Assembly (NCBI GenBank): GCA_032881465.1
Contig: CP126168.1
Coordinates: 3,349,501-3,413,500, forward strand
DNA: 64,000 bases
From: Parvibaculaceae bacterium PLY_AMNH_Bact1
GTDB lineage: Bacteria > Pseudomonadota > Alphaproteobacteria > Parvibaculales > Parvibaculaceae
Reading direction: 5' to 3'
Every line of letters begins with the position of its first letter. Position 1 is the first letter of the stretch. Both the position numbers and the translations under genes were made by a program. Under the pieces are notes generated by a model. It saw only the letters and a list, made by a program, of their open reading frames with translations, did not search any database and was not told where the DNA came from. Shown in pieces: positions 45,650-54,115 of the stretch.

Positions 45650-46381
45650 TTACGCCGCTGCCTGTTGCATCTGAAGGGTGCGCACTTTACGTCGCAAAAT
45701 TTCCGCCCGCATTCGCACCATCAAGACGCCGATAAAGAAAAATGTGAAGCCCAGCGCCACCACAAAGAGCGGCCAGAGCAAGGACGAATGGATGGTAGGT
45801 CCATCGAGACGGAAGACACTTGCGGGCTGATGAAGTGTGTTCCACCAGTCAACCGAGAAGCGGATGATCGGAAGGTTGACCGCCCCCACAATCGCAAGCA
45901 CCGCGGCCACGCGCGCCGCACGGTTTGGGTCCTCAATAGTGGCCCAGAGCGCCATATAGCCGAGATAAATGAACAGCAGCACCAGCGTAGACGTCGTGCG
46001 GGCATCCCACACCCAATAGGTTCCCCACATGGGCTTGCCCCACAATCCACCTGCAACAAGCGCGAGGAAGGTAAAGACAGCGCCGATAGGTGCCGCAGAC
46101 TTCGCAGCTACATCTGCCAGCGGATGACGGAAGATCAGCGCCACAATGCTCGACGCCACCATGATCCCGTAGCCGAACTGAGAGAGCCAGGCAGACGGGA
46201 CGTGCACAAACATAATCCGCACACTGTCGCCCTGCTGGTAGTCAGGCGGTGCAACAAAGAACGAAAGATAGAGGCCAATTCCAATACCCGCCCCCGCCAG
46301 CGCCCAGACGTAAGGAAGCACAATCGCGGAGAAGTTCATAAACCGCGTCGGATTGGCATATGTGTGAATTGACCAGGCCAT
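45650..46381 (-). CDS. ccmC: haem exporter CcmC
   Basis: CcmC, 243 residues with six membrane helices, binds haem and loads it onto CcmE. The tryptophan-rich periplasmic loop is WGTYWVWDARTTSTLVLLF, and the two axial His are in HVPSAWL and TLHQPASV. The ATG at 46381 starts MAWSIHTYANPTRF; an upstream Met at 46423 is also in frame. The ribosome site is weak. It follows ccmB by about 70 bases. Confidence 0.95.
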   Translation of the reverse strand: MAWSIHTYANPTRFMNFSAIVLPYVWALAGAGIGIGLYLSFFVAPPDYQQGDSVRIMFVHVPSAWLSQFGYGIMVASSIVALIFRHPLADVAAKSAAPIGAVFTFLALVAGGLWGKPMWGTYWVWDARTTSTLVLLFIYLGYMALWATIEDPNRAARVAAVLAIVGAVNLPIIRFSVDWWNTLHQPASVFRLDGPTIHSSLLWPLFVVALGFTFFFIGVLMVRMRAEILRRKVRTLQMQQAAA

Positions 46382-46453
46382 ATCAGTCTGATGTAGCCCG
46401 AGGGATGCAAAGCGGCAAGTCACGTTCTGGAGGCATCTCGCCGCAGGGTTTTC

Positions 46454-47128
46454 TCATTTCACCGCCACCCGGAGTGCCGCTGCGCCACCAACAGGCCCCA
46501 CAACGAGGGACGCAAGGCTCACGGCTCCGAGCAGAAGCAGCGATTGCCCGCCTAAATCGCCCGGAACAGCCACAAGAGCCGCCCTGCTGGCGCTCACACC
46601 AAAGATCAGCACCGGCACATAAAAAGGCAGCACAAGCAGCGAGATCAGCAGACCACCGCGCCGCACCCCAACAGAGAGAGCCGCCCCGACCGCCCCCAAA
46701 AGAGACAGGGCAGGTGACCCAATCAGCATGGCACCCATCAGTGGCAACATGCCCTCAAGCGGCAGGTTGAGCATAAGACCCAAGACCGGAGCGGCGATCA
46801 CCAGAGGCAAACCTGTCGTGAGCCAATGGCTGACCGCTTTTGCCAGCACGGTGAGCTCCAGCGGCTGGGGCGCCAGGACCAGCAGATCGAGCGTCCCGTC
46901 TTCCTGGTCTGCTTGAAACAATCGATCAAGTGTCAGTAGGGCCGAGAGCAGGAGCGCCACCCACAACATGCCCGGCGCAATACGGGTGAGCAGATTGAGG
47001 TCCGGACCAATCCCGAAAGGGACGATCGACAGGACAATCAGGAAAAAGAACACCGCCATCCCGCCGCCACCACCGACCCGCGTGGCAAGACGCACATCCC
47101 GCTGCACCAAAGCAAAGAAAGCGTTCAT
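46454..47128 (-). CDS. ccmB: haem exporter permease CcmB
   Basis: CcmB is the membrane subunit of the CcmAB ABC complex. The 224-residue protein has six helices and starts NAFFALVQRDVRLATR. DQEDGTLDLLVLAPQPLELTVLAKAVSHW is the family signature around the ABC-coupling loop. The ATG overlaps the ccmA stop as ATGA. Confidence 0.95.
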   Translation of the reverse strand: MNAFFALVQRDVRLATRVGGGGGMAVFFFLIVLSIVPFGIGPDLNLLTRIAPGMLWVALLLSALLTLDRLFQADQEDGTLDLLVLAPQPLELTVLAKAVSHWLTTGLPLVIAAPVLGLMLNLPLEGMLPLMGAMLIGSPALSLLGAVGAALSVGVRRGGLLISLLVLPFYVPVLIFGVSASRAALVAVPGDLGGQSLLLLGAVSLASLVVGPVGGAAALRVAVK

Positions 47129-47742
47129 GTCGGTGCCCCCCCATTGCTGCTCAAGTCCAGGGTGCGCGTGCCCTCAATGCCTAGGTCAACATGAGTTGCC
47201 GCAAGAATAGTCCCGCCGGTCTTAAGATGGGCCCGCATAAGGTCGCCAAGCGCAGTGATACTTGCTGTATCAAGGGATACGGTCGGTTCATCGAGAAGCC
47301 AGAGAGGTCGGTCAATGAGCGCCAAGCGCGAAAGCCCCAATCGCCGCTTTTGACCGGCCGACAGAACACCGGCAGGCAGGTGTCCAAGATGGTCGAGACT
47401 GAAAGCGTCGAGAGCGCGCTCCACTTGGGTAACAGAAACACCATAGAACTCAGCCCAGAAACTCAAATTTTCAAACACGCTAAGCGGTGCTTTCACCGCA
47501 TCCAGATGTCCCGCATAGAGCGCAACGTCCGCGATAGTTTGGTCCGCCCTCGCCCCCTGCAATGTAATTTCACCACCCGTTACCTCCAGCAAACCGCCAA
47601 GCTGGCGCAGAAGACTGGATTTGCCGGACCCGTTCGGCCCCACAAGGGTTAGCATCTCACTTGGTGCGACTTGAAAAGACAGATCACGAAAGACTTCGCG
47701 CTCACCGCGCACGCAGGAAAGGTTCGTGACGGTGAGGCCCAT
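47125..47742 (-). CDS. ccmA: haem exporter ATP-binding subunit CcmA
   Basis: CcmA hydrolyses ATP to release haem-bound CcmE. The 205-residue ABC protein has Walker A VGPNGSGKSSLLR, signature LSAGQKRRLGLSR, Walker B LWLLDEPTVSL and the switch His in ATHVDL. The ATG at 47742 gives MGLTVTNLSCVRGE; the open frame continues back over the crotonase gene but is not coding there. It starts 7 bases after the crotonase stop, so both are probably cotranscribed. ccmE, F and H are not in the window. Confidence 0.95.
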   Translation of the reverse strand: MGLTVTNLSCVRGEREVFRDLSFQVAPSEMLTLVGPNGSGKSSLLRQLGGLLEVTGGEITLQGARADQTIADVALYAGHLDAVKAPLSVFENLSFWAEFYGVSVTQVERALDAFSLDHLGHLPAGVLSAGQKRRLGLSRLALIDRPLWLLDEPTVSLDTASITALGDLMRAHLKTGGTILAATHVDLGIEGTRTLDLSSNGGAPT

Positions 47743-47749
47743 CAGCGGC

Positions 47750-48556
47750 TCAGATGTCGTCAAAATTGCCGCCTCGTCCCTTACCACCCGCAAACCGCGT
47801 CGCTCCGGCAACAGTTTCGCCTGATGCAAGCACCGCACGTCCTCGTATGGTTTCACCCGCCATTGCCTGATCATAAGGCAGATCCCACTGCTCATAAGCA
47901 GACATCCTGTCGCTGCGCAGACAATTTTGAGGGAACCGCGCCAGTTCTTCTGCGAGCGCCTCTGCTGCAGCGCGCCCCTCTCCCGCAGGGACAACACGGT
48001 TGGCAAGCCCGAAACTCAGCGCTTCTTCAGCATCCACGGGCCGCCCCGTCAGGATCAAATCCATAGCGCGCGAATGGCCAATGAGACGGGGAAGCCGAAC
48101 GGTGCCTCCATCAACCAAAGGCACGCCCCACCGGCGACAAAACACCCCCATCACAGCATCTGCTTCCATGACCCGCATGTCACACCAGAGTGCGAGCTCC
48201 ATGCCGCCTGCGACCGCATAGCCAGAAATGGCACCGATGACCGGTTTGGAGAGCACCATGCGCGATGGCCCCATGGGGCCGTCAGCAGCAAGGCGGTCAA
48301 ACTGAAGCCCGGTGCCGGCAGGTGGAACGCTATTCCCGCTACCCCCGCCTTGGGCGACCGCTTTCAGGTCCGCACCTGCACAAAAGGTTCCGTTTGCCCC
48401 AACAAAAACGCCAACAGACGCTTCATCATCTCTCTCAAATGCGAGAAATGCTTCTGCGAGCTCTTCTGCCGTCGCCCGATCAACAGCGTTTCGCACATCT
48501 ACCCGGTCGAGAATGACCGTCGTTACAGCGCCGCTTTTTTCTGTTCTTACTGCCAT
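47750..48556 (-). CDS. enoyl-CoA hydratase/isomerase family protein
   Basis: A 268-residue crotonase. The oxyanion-hole motifs are GTFCAGADLKAVA and GAISGYAVAGGMELALWCDM. The expected catalytic Glu pair is only partly visible: CRRWGVPLVDGGTVRLPRLIG has Asp where hydratases have Glu, so isomerase or another CoA chemistry is possible. It precedes ccmA by 7 bases, an unusual head for a cytochrome maturation operon. The ATG at 48556 (MAVRTEKSG) is preferred to 48589. Confidence 0.88.
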   Translation of the reverse strand: MAVRTEKSGAVTTVILDRVDVRNAVDRATAEELAEAFLAFERDDEASVGVFVGANGTFCAGADLKAVAQGGGSGNSVPPAGTGLQFDRLAADGPMGPSRMVLSKPVIGAISGYAVAGGMELALWCDMRVMEADAVMGVFCRRWGVPLVDGGTVRLPRLIGHSRAMDLILTGRPVDAEEALSFGLANRVVPAGEGRAAAEALAEELARFPQNCLRSDRMSAYEQWDLPYDQAMAGETIRGRAVLASGETVAGATRFAGGKGRGGNFDDI

Positions 48557-48754
48557 CTCGCAACCCGTTCTCAACTGCCTCAAAACCATCCCAAAACAAA
48601 CACGTCTTGAGACACATATTTTTGCTCATTATCCGTCATATTGCCCCCTTCCGGCCATAGCCTTGGCACATGTTTCTGACTATAGTCCGCCCCGTCGATT
48701 GGCGCGGGCGCGCCATTTGGCGCAGCACCACATTTTTCGAGGAGAGCGGACCCC

Positions 48755-51700
48755 ATGGCCAAGAAACCGGCAAAGAAAAAGGCCCCTGCCAAAAAGAAAA
48801 CAACCGCTAAGAAGGCGACTAAAAAGAAGCCTGCAGCAAAAAAGAAAGCAGCCAAAAAAGCTGCAAAGAAGACAGTGAAGAAAAAGGCACCGGCGAAAAA
48901 GAAAGTCGCCGCTAAGAAGAAGGCTTCTGCAAAGAAGAAATCTCCTGCCAAGAAGAAAGCTGCAAAGAAAAAAGTAGCTAAGAAGACAGCAAAAAAGGCC
49001 TCTAAGAAAAAAGCGCCCGCGCGAAAGAAAGCGGCCAAAAAGGCAGCTAAGAAAAAAGTAGCCAAGAAGACAGCGAAGAAAAAAACCGCAAAGAAAACAG
49101 CGGTAAAGCCTAAAAAGAAAGCCGCAAAGAAAAAGGCGGCAAAGAAGGCTTCCAAAAAGAAGGCTCCCGCTAAAAAGAAAACACCGGTGAAAAAGGCCCA
49201 AGCGCGCAAAGCAGCTCCCGCCAAGAAAAAACAAGCCAAAAAGGCGCCTGCGAAGAAGGCTCCTGCCAAGAAAGCCGCACCTAAGGCCAAAGCTCCAGCG
49301 AAAAAGGCGCCAGCTAAAAAAGCTCCTGCCAAAAGAGCAACACCAAAGGCAGCGCCTAAAACAAATTTGAAGCCGCTTGGCACCAACAGTTTTGATGCTT
49401 ACTCAAATCTCAAAGTCGGCAACAAGAACTACGTCTATTACGATCTGAAGAAGGCCGAAGAAAACGGCCTGGAAGGCGTCTCCCGCCTCCCCTTCAGCCT
49501 GAAAGTGCTTCTGGAAAACCTCCTGCGCTTTGAAGATGGCCGCACGGTCAACAAGGCTGACATCTCAGCGGTCAAAGATTGGCTCAAAACCCGGAAATCC
49601 ACCCGGGAAATCGCCTACCGTCCAGCCCGTGTGCTGATGCAGGACTTCACCGGCGTTCCTGCCGTTGTTGACCTTGCCGCAATGCGGAACGCTGTTGCCA
49701 AGCTCGGTGGCGATCCAAAGCGGATCAACCCACAGGTGCCTGTTGATCTCGTGATTGACCACTCTGTGATGGTGGACAAGTTCGGCACCCAGACAGCGTT
49801 TAAGGAAAACGTGGATCTGGAATATGAACGCAACCAGGAACGCTATGAATTCTTGCGTTGGGGCAGCCAGGCATTTGATAATTTCCGCGTTGTGCCTCCT
49901 GGAACCGGTATCTGCCACCAGGTGAACCTGGAATATCTGGCTCAGGCTGTTTGGACCCGGACCGAAAAAGACGGTGCGTCCAAGACAGTTGAAATGGCTT
50001 ACCCGGACACATGCGTCGGCACAGACAGCCACACCACCATGATCAATGGCCTGTCGGTTCTTGGTTGGGGTGTCGGTGGCATTGAGGCAGAAGCTGCGAT
50101 GCTCGGGCAGCCTGTTACCATGATGATCCCAGAAGTCATCGGCTTCAAACTGACCGGCAAAATGTCGGAAGGTGTGACCGCTACTGACCTGGTGCTCAAG
50201 GTTGTTGAAATGCTCCGCGAGCGCGGTGTGGTTGGCAAATTCGTCGAATATTTCGGCAATGGCCTAGATCACCTGTCTCTGGAAGACCAGGCAACCATCG
50301 CCAACATGGCCCCAGAATATGGTGCCACCTGCGGCTTCTTCCCGGTTGATGCGGAAACCATCAAATATCTCCGCGCAACAGGTCGGGACAAAGCCCGTGT
50401 CGATCTTGTGGAAGCTTATGCCAAAGCACAGGGCATGTTCCGCACCTCAGACACACCAGACCCCGTCTTCACAGACACGCTGGAACTGGATCTGGGCTCT
50501 GTTGTTCCTGCTCTTGCAGGACCAAAGCGTCCGCAGGACCGTGTTGACCTGACGGATCTGGCTGAAAGCTTCGCAGGCACACTTGCTGGCGAATACAATA
50601 AGGCCTCCGAAGCCGACACGCGCTTTGATGTCGATGAAGAAAACTTCACCATCGGTCATGGCGATGTCACCATTGCCGCGATCACGTCGTGCACCAACAC
50701 CTCGAATCCAAGCGTGTTGATTGCCGCCGGTCTTGTTGCCAAGAAAGCGCGGGCCCTCGGTCTGGAAGTGAAACCTTGGGTGAAAACGTCCCTGGCGCCT
50801 GGATCTCAGGTCGTGACGGAATATCTCGAAAAAGCAGGCCTTCAGAAGGAGCTCGACGGTCTCGGTTTCGATCTTGTGGGCTATGGCTGCACAACCTGCA
50901 TCGGGAACTCAGGCCCTCTGCCACCGGCAATCTCCAAGTCGATTGCTGACAATGACGTGGTCGTCTCTTCGGTTCTTTCAGGCAACCGGAACTTTGAAGG
51001 CCGCGTGAGCCCGGACGTCCGCACCAACTATCTGGCCTCACCGCCACTGGTTGTGGCTTACGCCCTGGCTGGCACGGTGACGAAAAACCTCACCAAAGAG
51101 CCCATTGGCAAAGGCAAGAATGGCAAAGACGTCTATCTGAAAGACATCTGGCCAACCAATAAAGAGATTGCCGATACGGTCCGCACAGCTGTGACCCCAG
51201 CCATGTTCCGCGAACGCTATGCGGACGTGTTCAAGGGCGACAGCAACTGGCAGGCAATCAAGACAAGCAAAGGCGAAACATACGGCTGGAACGATGACAG
51301 TACCTATGTTCAGAACCCGCCTTACTTTGAAGAACTGTCTGACACACCGGCGCCGCTGGAAGATGTGCATGATGCCCGCATCATGGGTCTCTTCGCAGAC
51401 TCGATCACAACCGACCACATTTCACCGGCCGGTTCGATCAAGGTGGACAGCCCAGCAGGGTCCTACCTCACCCGCAACCAGGTGGGTGTGCAGGACTTCA
51501 ACTCCTATGGCTCTCGCCGCGGGAACCACCAGGTGATGATGCGCGGCACCTTCGCCAATATCCGCATCAAAAACCAGATGGTCCCAGGGACCGAAGGCGG
51601 GGTGACGAAGCTCCAGCCCGAAGGCACCGAGATGCCAATCTATGATGCCTGCATGGAATACAAAGAGCGGGGCACCCCGTTGGTTGTCTTCGCAGGCAAA

Positions 51701-52069
51701 GAGTACGGCACGGGGTCCAGCCGCGACTGGGCCGCAAAAGGCACCTTCCTCCTCGGCGTCAAAGCCGTGGTGGCAGAAAGCTTTGAGCGGATCCACCGTT
51801 CCAACCTGATCGGCATGGGTGTTGCCCCATTGCAGTTCAAAGACGGGGACAGCTGGGAAAAACTGGGCCTCGATGGATCCGAAACCGTTACCATCACAGG
51901 GCTCGAAGAGATTGGCCCTCGCGACGAAGTAACGGCTGTGATCACCTTTGCGGACGGCTCGACTAAGTCGGTTGATCTGACCTGCCGGATCGATACCCAG
52001 GATGAAGTGGATTACTACGCCAATGGCGGCATTCTCCACTATGTTCTGCGCGGTCTCGCTGCCGACTAA
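48755..52069 (+). CDS. acnA: aconitase A with N-terminal histone H1-like tail
   Basis: Residues 1-202 are almost entirely Lys, Ala and Pro with [14 protein letters not shown] repeats, like histone H1 or bacterial H1-like DNA-binding proteins. From about residue 205 it is a complete Acn[21 protein letters not shown], cluster cysteines in [10 protein letters not shown] and [14 protein letters not shown], and swivel-domain [12 protein letters not shown] and [15 protein letters not shown]. Aconitase isomerises citrate and isocitrate in the TCA cycle. No ATG exists between the tail and the enzyme; a TTG at 49367 is a weak alternative start. GGAG precedes the ATG at 48755. The reading frame is unbroken and ends at a strong terminator. 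Confidence 0.93.
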   Translation: MAKKPAKKKAPAKKKTTAKKATKKKPAAKKKAAKKAAKKTVKKKAPAKKKVAAKKKASAKKKSPAKKKAAKKKVAKKTAKKASKKKAPARKKAAKKAAKKKVAKKTAKKKTAKKTAVKPKKKAAKKKAAKKASKKKAPAKKKTPVKKAQARKAAPAKKKQAKKAPAKKAPAKKAAPKAKAPAKKAPAKKAPAKRATPKAAPKTNLKPLGTNSFDAYSNLKVGNKNYVYYDLKKAEENGLEGVSRLPFSLKVLLENLLRFEDGRTVNKADISAVKDWLKTRKSTREIAYRPARVLMQDFTGVPAVVDLAAMRNAVAKLGGDPKRINPQVPVDLVIDHSVMVDKFGTQTAFKENVDLEYERNQERYEFLRWGSQAFDNFRVVPPGTGICHQVNLEYLAQAVWTRTEKDGASKTVEMAYPDTCVGTDSHTTMINGLSVLGWGVGGIEAEAAMLGQPVTMMIPEVIGFKLTGKMSEGVTATDLVLKVVEMLRERGVVGKFVEYFGNGLDHLSLEDQATIANMAPEYGATCGFFPVDAETIKYLRATGRDKARVDLVEAYAKAQGMFRTSDTPDPVFTDTLELDLGSVVPALAGPKRPQDRVDLTDLAESFAGTLAGEYNKASEADTRFDVDEENFTIGHGDVTIAAITSCTNTSNPSVLIAAGLVAKKARALGLEVKPWVKTSLAPGSQVVTEYLEKAGLQKELDGLGFDLVGYGCTTCIGNSGPLPPAISKSIADNDVVVSSVLSGNRNFEGRVSPDVRTNYLASPPLVVAYALAGTVTKNLTKEPIGKGKNGKDVYLKDIWPTNKEIADTVRTAVTPAMFRERYADVFKGDSNWQAIKTSKGETYGWNDDSTYVQNPPYFEELSDTPAPLEDVHDARIMGLFADSITTDHISPAGSIKVDSPAGSYLTRNQVGVQDFNSYGSRRGNHQVMMRGTFANIRIKNQMVPGTEGGVTKLQPEGTEMPIYDACMEYKERGTPLVVFAGKEYGTGSSRDWAAKGTFLLGVKAVVAESFERIHRSNLIGMGVAPLQFKDGDSWEKLGLDGSETVTITGLEEIGPRDEVTAVITFADGSTKSVDLTCRIDTQDEVDYYANGGILHYVLRGLAAD

Positions 52070-52091
52070 GCACAAGAAAACGACAGAAATT

Positions 52092-52124
52092 GGGGCGTTC
52101 CAGCTATCTGGAGCGCCCTTTTTT
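52092..52124 (+). terminator. terminator after aconitase
   Basis: GGGCG-TTCCAG pairs with CTGGA-GCGCCC (52093-52118), followed by six T. Confidence 0.9.
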
Positions 52125-52150
52125 GTGCCAAAAATGTTTTGTGGTGTTAC

Positions 52151-52166
52151 TCCCGGAAACGCGACA
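52151..52166 (+). repeat. half copy of repeat B
   Basis: TCCCGGAAACGCGACA matches the right arm and end of repeat B copies 1 and 2; the left arm GCGTTTCC is missing. Confidence 0.5.
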
Positions 52167-52247
52167 ACAAAGGTAAACGGGCATACTCACATTGGCCTCA
52201 CCTCAAATTTACTCGCGTGGGGAATAGCAGCTACCTATGTTTGGTCC

Positions 52248-52982
52248 ATGAAAAACCTCCTTGCCAAATCCGTCCTCGCTCTGGGCATCAGCCTTGGTTC
52301 GCTGACCTCTCTTGCCCAAGCTGGGGAACGTCCCATTGTTGTTGAACTCTTCACGAGCCAGGGCTGCTCGTCCTGCCCACCAGCGGACGCATTCCTGAAC
52401 GAACTGGCAAAACGCGATGACGTGCTGGCCCTCTCCCTGCCTGTAAATATCTGGGACTATCTCGGCTGGCGGGACACGCTCGCCAAGCAGGCCTTTACAG
52501 ACCGTCAGCGGGCTTATGTGGAAAATCTCGGTGGTCGGTCGGTCTATACGCCGCAGATGGTAATCGATGGCGTGGAAGATGCTGTCGGCTCAAGAACCGG
52601 TCATGTGAACAGCGCCATCGACCTTCGCCGCGAGATGAAAAAAGAAGACGTCTCTATCGACTTCGTGTCAGACGGCGACACCGTTCAGCTGAATGTGGGC
52701 GCCCTTGCAACGGGTCAAGAGGCTACGCTGTGGTTGGTGCGCTACGTGAAAGAAACACCTGTCGTTATTGAACGAGGCGAGAACTCAGGTGAAATCATCA
52801 CCTATTCCAACGTGGTGCGAGAGATGGTGCCCGTGGGCATGTGGAACGGTGACGCGATCAGCCTCACTATGCCCAAGAGTGATCTCGTGGGCGAAAGCTA
52901 TGATGGCTGCGCTGCCATCCTTCAGGTCGAAGGCAATGGCCAGATCCTCGGCGCCGCCCGCCTCGACATGAGCACACTCTAA
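52248..52982 (+). CDS. DUF1223 thioredoxin-like periplasmic protein
   Basis: A 244-residue protein with a signal peptide (cleavage expected after SLAQA) and the DUF1223 core: PIVVELFTSQGCSSCPPADAF, a thioredoxin-like fold with a CSSCP redox-like motif, then VNIWDYLGWRDTLA and RSVYTPQMVIDG with a cis-Pro-like turn. These suggest a periplasmic thiol protein; the partner is unknown. The ATG at 52248 gives the signal peptide; the ribosome site is unclear. It converges with the DUF4340 gene 3 bases away. Confidence 0.88.
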   Translation: MKNLLAKSVLALGISLGSLTSLAQAGERPIVVELFTSQGCSSCPPADAFLNELAKRDDVLALSLPVNIWDYLGWRDTLAKQAFTDRQRAYVENLGGRSVYTPQMVIDGVEDAVGSRTGHVNSAIDLRREMKKEDVSIDFVSDGDTVQLNVGALATGQEATLWLVRYVKETPVVIERGENSGEIITYSNVVREMVPVGMWNGDAISLTMPKSDLVGESYDGCAAILQVEGNGQILGAARLDMSTL

Positions 52983-52985
52983 GCG

Positions 52986-54104
52986 TTAGGGCGCATCCGT
53001 CCCATCGACCACCGGGCGGGTAAGCCCACCCATTGTTTGGGTCAGGCGCAGCCCGAGGTTCTGCTCCAGCTTATAAGCCCAATCGCCCATTTGGGTGTTG
53101 ATCTCGGCGACCTCTGCATCCAGTGCACTCGTGTCCGCATCCTCAGCGATCATGGATCGGTCCACAGATGCAACAATCTTTGCCCACATGCCCGTATTGG
53201 CACCCGCCATGGTCAGGGTGAGCTTCAGACCGTCAAACGTCACGATCTCTGCAACAGGGGGATTGTTGAAGATGATAGAATCGACCGGCACAGCATCCAG
53301 GAACTCAAAGCTCGCAAAGGCCGTCGCACTTGCATTCACTATCGGTGCGCCGCGCGAGACAGCACCTACAGGCAGGTTTTCTACAACAAAGTTGGGGTGC
53401 TCCGGCGACGAACGCGACAGGATCGTGGGCGCTTCAGATATGGACCAAAGCGTCACTTTCTGGATGCGGTCCAGCTCAAGCTTCACAACTGTTGGGTCGA
53501 GCCAGTTCGCGACATCCTTGTCGAGAGAGATTGACCCCCGCGCAAGCCATGTCTGGTCCTCACCATCACGGCGCACATAGAGAAATCCCCGCCCCTGCAG
53601 ATCAGCACTGGATTCAACGATCTCACCTGCCAGCAGGCCGGCAATTTCATTCCCGTCTTTATCTAGGAGTTGCACGCGAACGGCGCGGCCAAGATTTTCC
53701 GGCTCTAAGAGACCAAGGTTGCGGTGCCACTCAGGGTTAGATGTGCGCGGTTCAAACGTTTCAAGTTCTGTGAGGCCCAGAATGGTCTTGCGAACCCGGT
53801 CAACGCGCGCCGGGTACCCTTCACGCTGAAGAACCCGCCAGATGCCGTCTTCGCCCCGCTCAATTGTAATATTGTCGACGCCTTGCATGCCCTGGCCGGT
53901 CGTATACACCAAACGTGTAGCTTGGCCAGCCCTCTCATTCAGGTCGGGAAAAAAGAGCTCCGGTTCGAAACGAACAGATGTTGCTTGTCGTTGGGTTGAC
54001 AACGCAACGGCAGCGGCCACCACAAAGAAAAGCGTCACGGCCGCCAACAGCACCAGATTGCGGAACGGACCTGGTGCGCGCAGCGTTTCCTGTATCTTAG
54101 CCAT
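52986..54104 (-). CDS. DUF4340 protein of a Gld-type ABC cluster
   Basis: A 372-residue protein with an N-terminal membrane helix (about 17-35) and a periplasmic body of DUF4340 type: repeated strand pairs such as NITIERGEDGIWRVLQREGYPARVDRV and LLAGEIVESSADLQGRGFLYVRR. These proteins regularly follow GldG in uncharacterised ABC exporter operons. It is the fourth gene after ATPase, permease and GldG-like genes. GGGAG precedes the ATG. Function unknown, probably a periplasmic partner. Confidence 0.85.
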   Translation of the reverse strand: MAKIQETLRAPGPFRNLVLLAAVTLFFVVAAAVALSTQRQATSVRFEPELFFPDLNERAGQATRLVYTTGQGMQGVDNITIERGEDGIWRVLQREGYPARVDRVRKTILGLTELETFEPRTSNPEWHRNLGLLEPENLGRAVRVQLLDKDGNEIAGLLAGEIVESSADLQGRGFLYVRRDGEDQTWLARGSISLDKDVANWLDPTVVKLELDRIQKVTLWSISEAPTILSRSSPEHPNFVVENLPVGAVSRGAPIVNASATAFASFEFLDAVPVDSIIFNNPPVAEIVTFDGLKLTLTMAGANTGMWAKIVASVDRSMIAEDADTSALDAEVAEINTQMGDWAYKLEQNLGLRLTQTMGGLTRPVVDGTDAP

Positions 54105-54115
54105 GAGCGCTCTCC

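Noticed and set aside
48760-49360. CRISPR-like or tandem DNA repeat in the Lys/Ala region
   Set aside because: The repeats are at protein level with variable AAA/AAG and GCN codons; there are no regular spacers.
49367-49369. TTG as the real start of aconitase
   Set aside because: No good ribosome site precedes it and the tail frame is open with GGAG at its own ATG. It is kept as an alternative, not the main call.
48580-49386. Long minus-strand reading frame rich in Phe and Ala, looking like a membrane protein
   Set aside because: It is the complement of the Lys/Ala repeat tail (AAG/AAA read backwards gives CTT/TTT). The plus frame continues into aconitase and has a ribosome site, so the minus frame is a shadow.
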